Shown: positions 63,300 to 64,000 of the stretch, piece after piece
Numbering within the stretch: position 1 is the stretch's first letter
How the letters are laid out: each line of letters opens with the position of its first letter
Assembly: GCA_029779435.1 (NCBI GenBank)
Contig: JAKPAM010000256.1
Span: 27,187 to 91,186 of the forward strand
Reading direction: 5' to 3'
Source of the DNA: Pseudomonadota bacterium
Lineage (GTDB): Bacteria; Pseudomonadota; Gammaproteobacteria; Burkholderiales; Burkholderiaceae_E
DNA length: 64,000 nt
Notes under the pieces: model-generated
The model's input: the letters and a program-made list of their open reading frames with translations, nothing else
Told to the model about the DNA's origin: nothing
Database searches by the model: none
Made by a program: the position numbers and the translations under genes

Positions 63300-63800
63300 T
63301 CACCCCTTGTGGATCGGATCGACCCAGAGCACGGTCTCGGGTTTTTCGATCGGCTCGATGTCGAGGTTGACGACGACCGTTTCGCCGTCGCTGCGCACCA
63401 GCACGCAATCGAGCTTTTCGTCCGGGCTGGCATTGATCTCCTGGTGCGGCACGAACGGCGGCACGTAGATGAAATCCCCCGGGCCGGCCTCGGCGACGAA
63501 CTCGAGCTTGTCGCCCCAGCGCAGGCGCGCGCGACCGCTGACGACGTAGATCACGCTCTCGAGCGGGCCGTGATGATGCGCGCCGGTCTTGGCGTCCGGA
63601 TGGATCGTGACGGTGCCCGCCCACAGCTTCTGCGCGCCGACGCGCGCGAAATCGATCGCCGTGCGGCGATCCATGCCCGGTGTCGTCGCGGTGCTCGGCG
63701 GCAGCTTCTCGCCAGGCACGACCCGGACGCCGTCGTACTTCCACGCAGGAGCCGCGCCCTGATCGTCGTGGGAATGGGAATGGGAATGATCGGCGGACAT
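63300..63800 (-). CDS. Cupin-domain protein
   Basis: A protein of 166 residues from the ATG at 63800. A His/Ser-rich start (MSADHSHSHSHDDQG) is followed by a cupin fold: GTVTIHPDAKTGAHHHGPLESVIYVVSGRARLRWGDKLEFVAEAGPGDFIYVPPFVPHQEIN. The metal-binding set HHH......E and the later His are present. The His-rich start may bind metal as well. Function unknown; it may be a small-molecule dioxygenase or an isomerase-like protein. Confidence 0.9.
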   Translation of the reverse strand: MSADHSHSHSHDDQGAAPAWKYDGVRVVPGEKLPPSTATTPGMDRRTAIDFARVGAQKLWAGTVTIHPDAKTGAHHHGPLESVIYVVSGRARLRWGDKLEFVAEAGPGDFIYVPPFVPHQEINASPDEKLDCVLVRSDGETVVVNLDIEPIEKPETVLWVDPIHKG

Positions 63801-63869
63801 CTTGGCGTCTCCTGAAGCAAGCCTGACGAATAGCCGGTTAGGGCCTGTTAACGCTAAGATCGACCCCGC

Positions 63870-63969
63870 GTGAAGCCCTGTTTGAGCCTGCAGCAAGGCG
63901 CAAAGCACAGCCATAGCGGGGCTATGGCGAGCATTTGCAACGCGGCGGCGGGCTCAAACAGGGCTTCAC
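63870..63969. repeat. Long hairpin-forming element with 19-bp perfect arms
   Basis: GTGAAGCCCTGTTTGAGCC at 63870-63888 is repeated in inverted form at 63951-63969. Between them a second stem (GCCATAGC-GGG-GCTATGGC, 63910-63928) sits in the centre, and partly matching bases lie between the two stems, so the whole 100 bases can fold into one long hairpin. No gene is seen between 63801 and 64000. Confidence 0.75.
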
Positions 63970-64000
63970 CCTACGGGCCGAGGAGCGTCAAGCGCTGTGG

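Overview
The window is about 65-68 % GC, tightly packed, and carries gene neighbourhoods typical of Burkholderiales: aroQ-accB-accC-prmA-DUF3426-pfkB, mpl-yqiA-rnb-tonB-aroE-mtgA, ffh next to a ccsA-like gene, a PilS/PilR-type pair beside ampD and a PP0621-family gene, nrdAB, and a lysine/alanine-rich histone-like protein. I read it as a chromosomal piece of a betaproteobacterium of the Burkholderiaceae type; I cannot name the genus. No rRNA, tRNA or CRISPR array was recognised.

Bases 1-17984, all on the minus strand, hold the accessory highlight: a compact extracellular contractile injection system (eCIS, the Afp/PVC/MAC-like family). Read from its promoter, the operon encodes a small protein, sheath, inner tube, a T4-gp26-like zinc-ribbon protein, a proline-rich protein, a DUF4255 cap/terminator protein, an AAA+ ATPase, a small protein, a 1603-residue DUF4157 protein, an Afp7-like tube adaptor, a LysM protein, split VgrG-like hub and spike proteins, a PAAR-like tip, a gp25-like wedge protein, and a J-type baseplate protein that runs off the left edge. 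Most junctions are ATGA-type overlaps. A stand-alone sigma-54 activator (GAFTDA instead of GAFTGA) lies directly upstream, and a sequence matching the sigma-54 promoter consensus sits 15-26 bases before the first operon gene, so the system looks under dedicated sigma-54 control. The DUF4157 protein ends in a segment with a D...ExK pattern like PD-(D/E)XK nucleases and is the best candidate cargo, or a cargo/tape-measure hybrid.

Bases 18000-20400 are a scar region: an ArsR-like remnant before an SRPBCC gene, a dihydrofolate-reductase-like gene, a decayed IS110/IS1111 transposase, and a HigA antitoxin with an N-terminally truncated HigB toxin next to an IlvD/Edd dehydratase. A GGDEF-EAL gene and ogt follow, separated by a compound 8-bp tandem repeat.

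Bases 25400-41500 are housekeeping: mgtE, the peptidoglycan/shikimate/RNase block (minus strand), then tlpA, aroQ, accBC, prmA, a DUF3426 protein and a PfkB kinase (plus strand). After a transposase/nuclease remnant come an RND efflux pair, a degenerate GGDEF protein, a YggT protein, the histone-like gene and nrdBA. Two NrdR-like boxes lie 31 bp apart upstream of nrdA. The right end carries ampD, PilR/PilS-type regulators, PP0621, a CcsA-like protein, ffh, an FAD-linked oxidase, a SET-domain protein, a cupin, and a large palindromic element at the edge.
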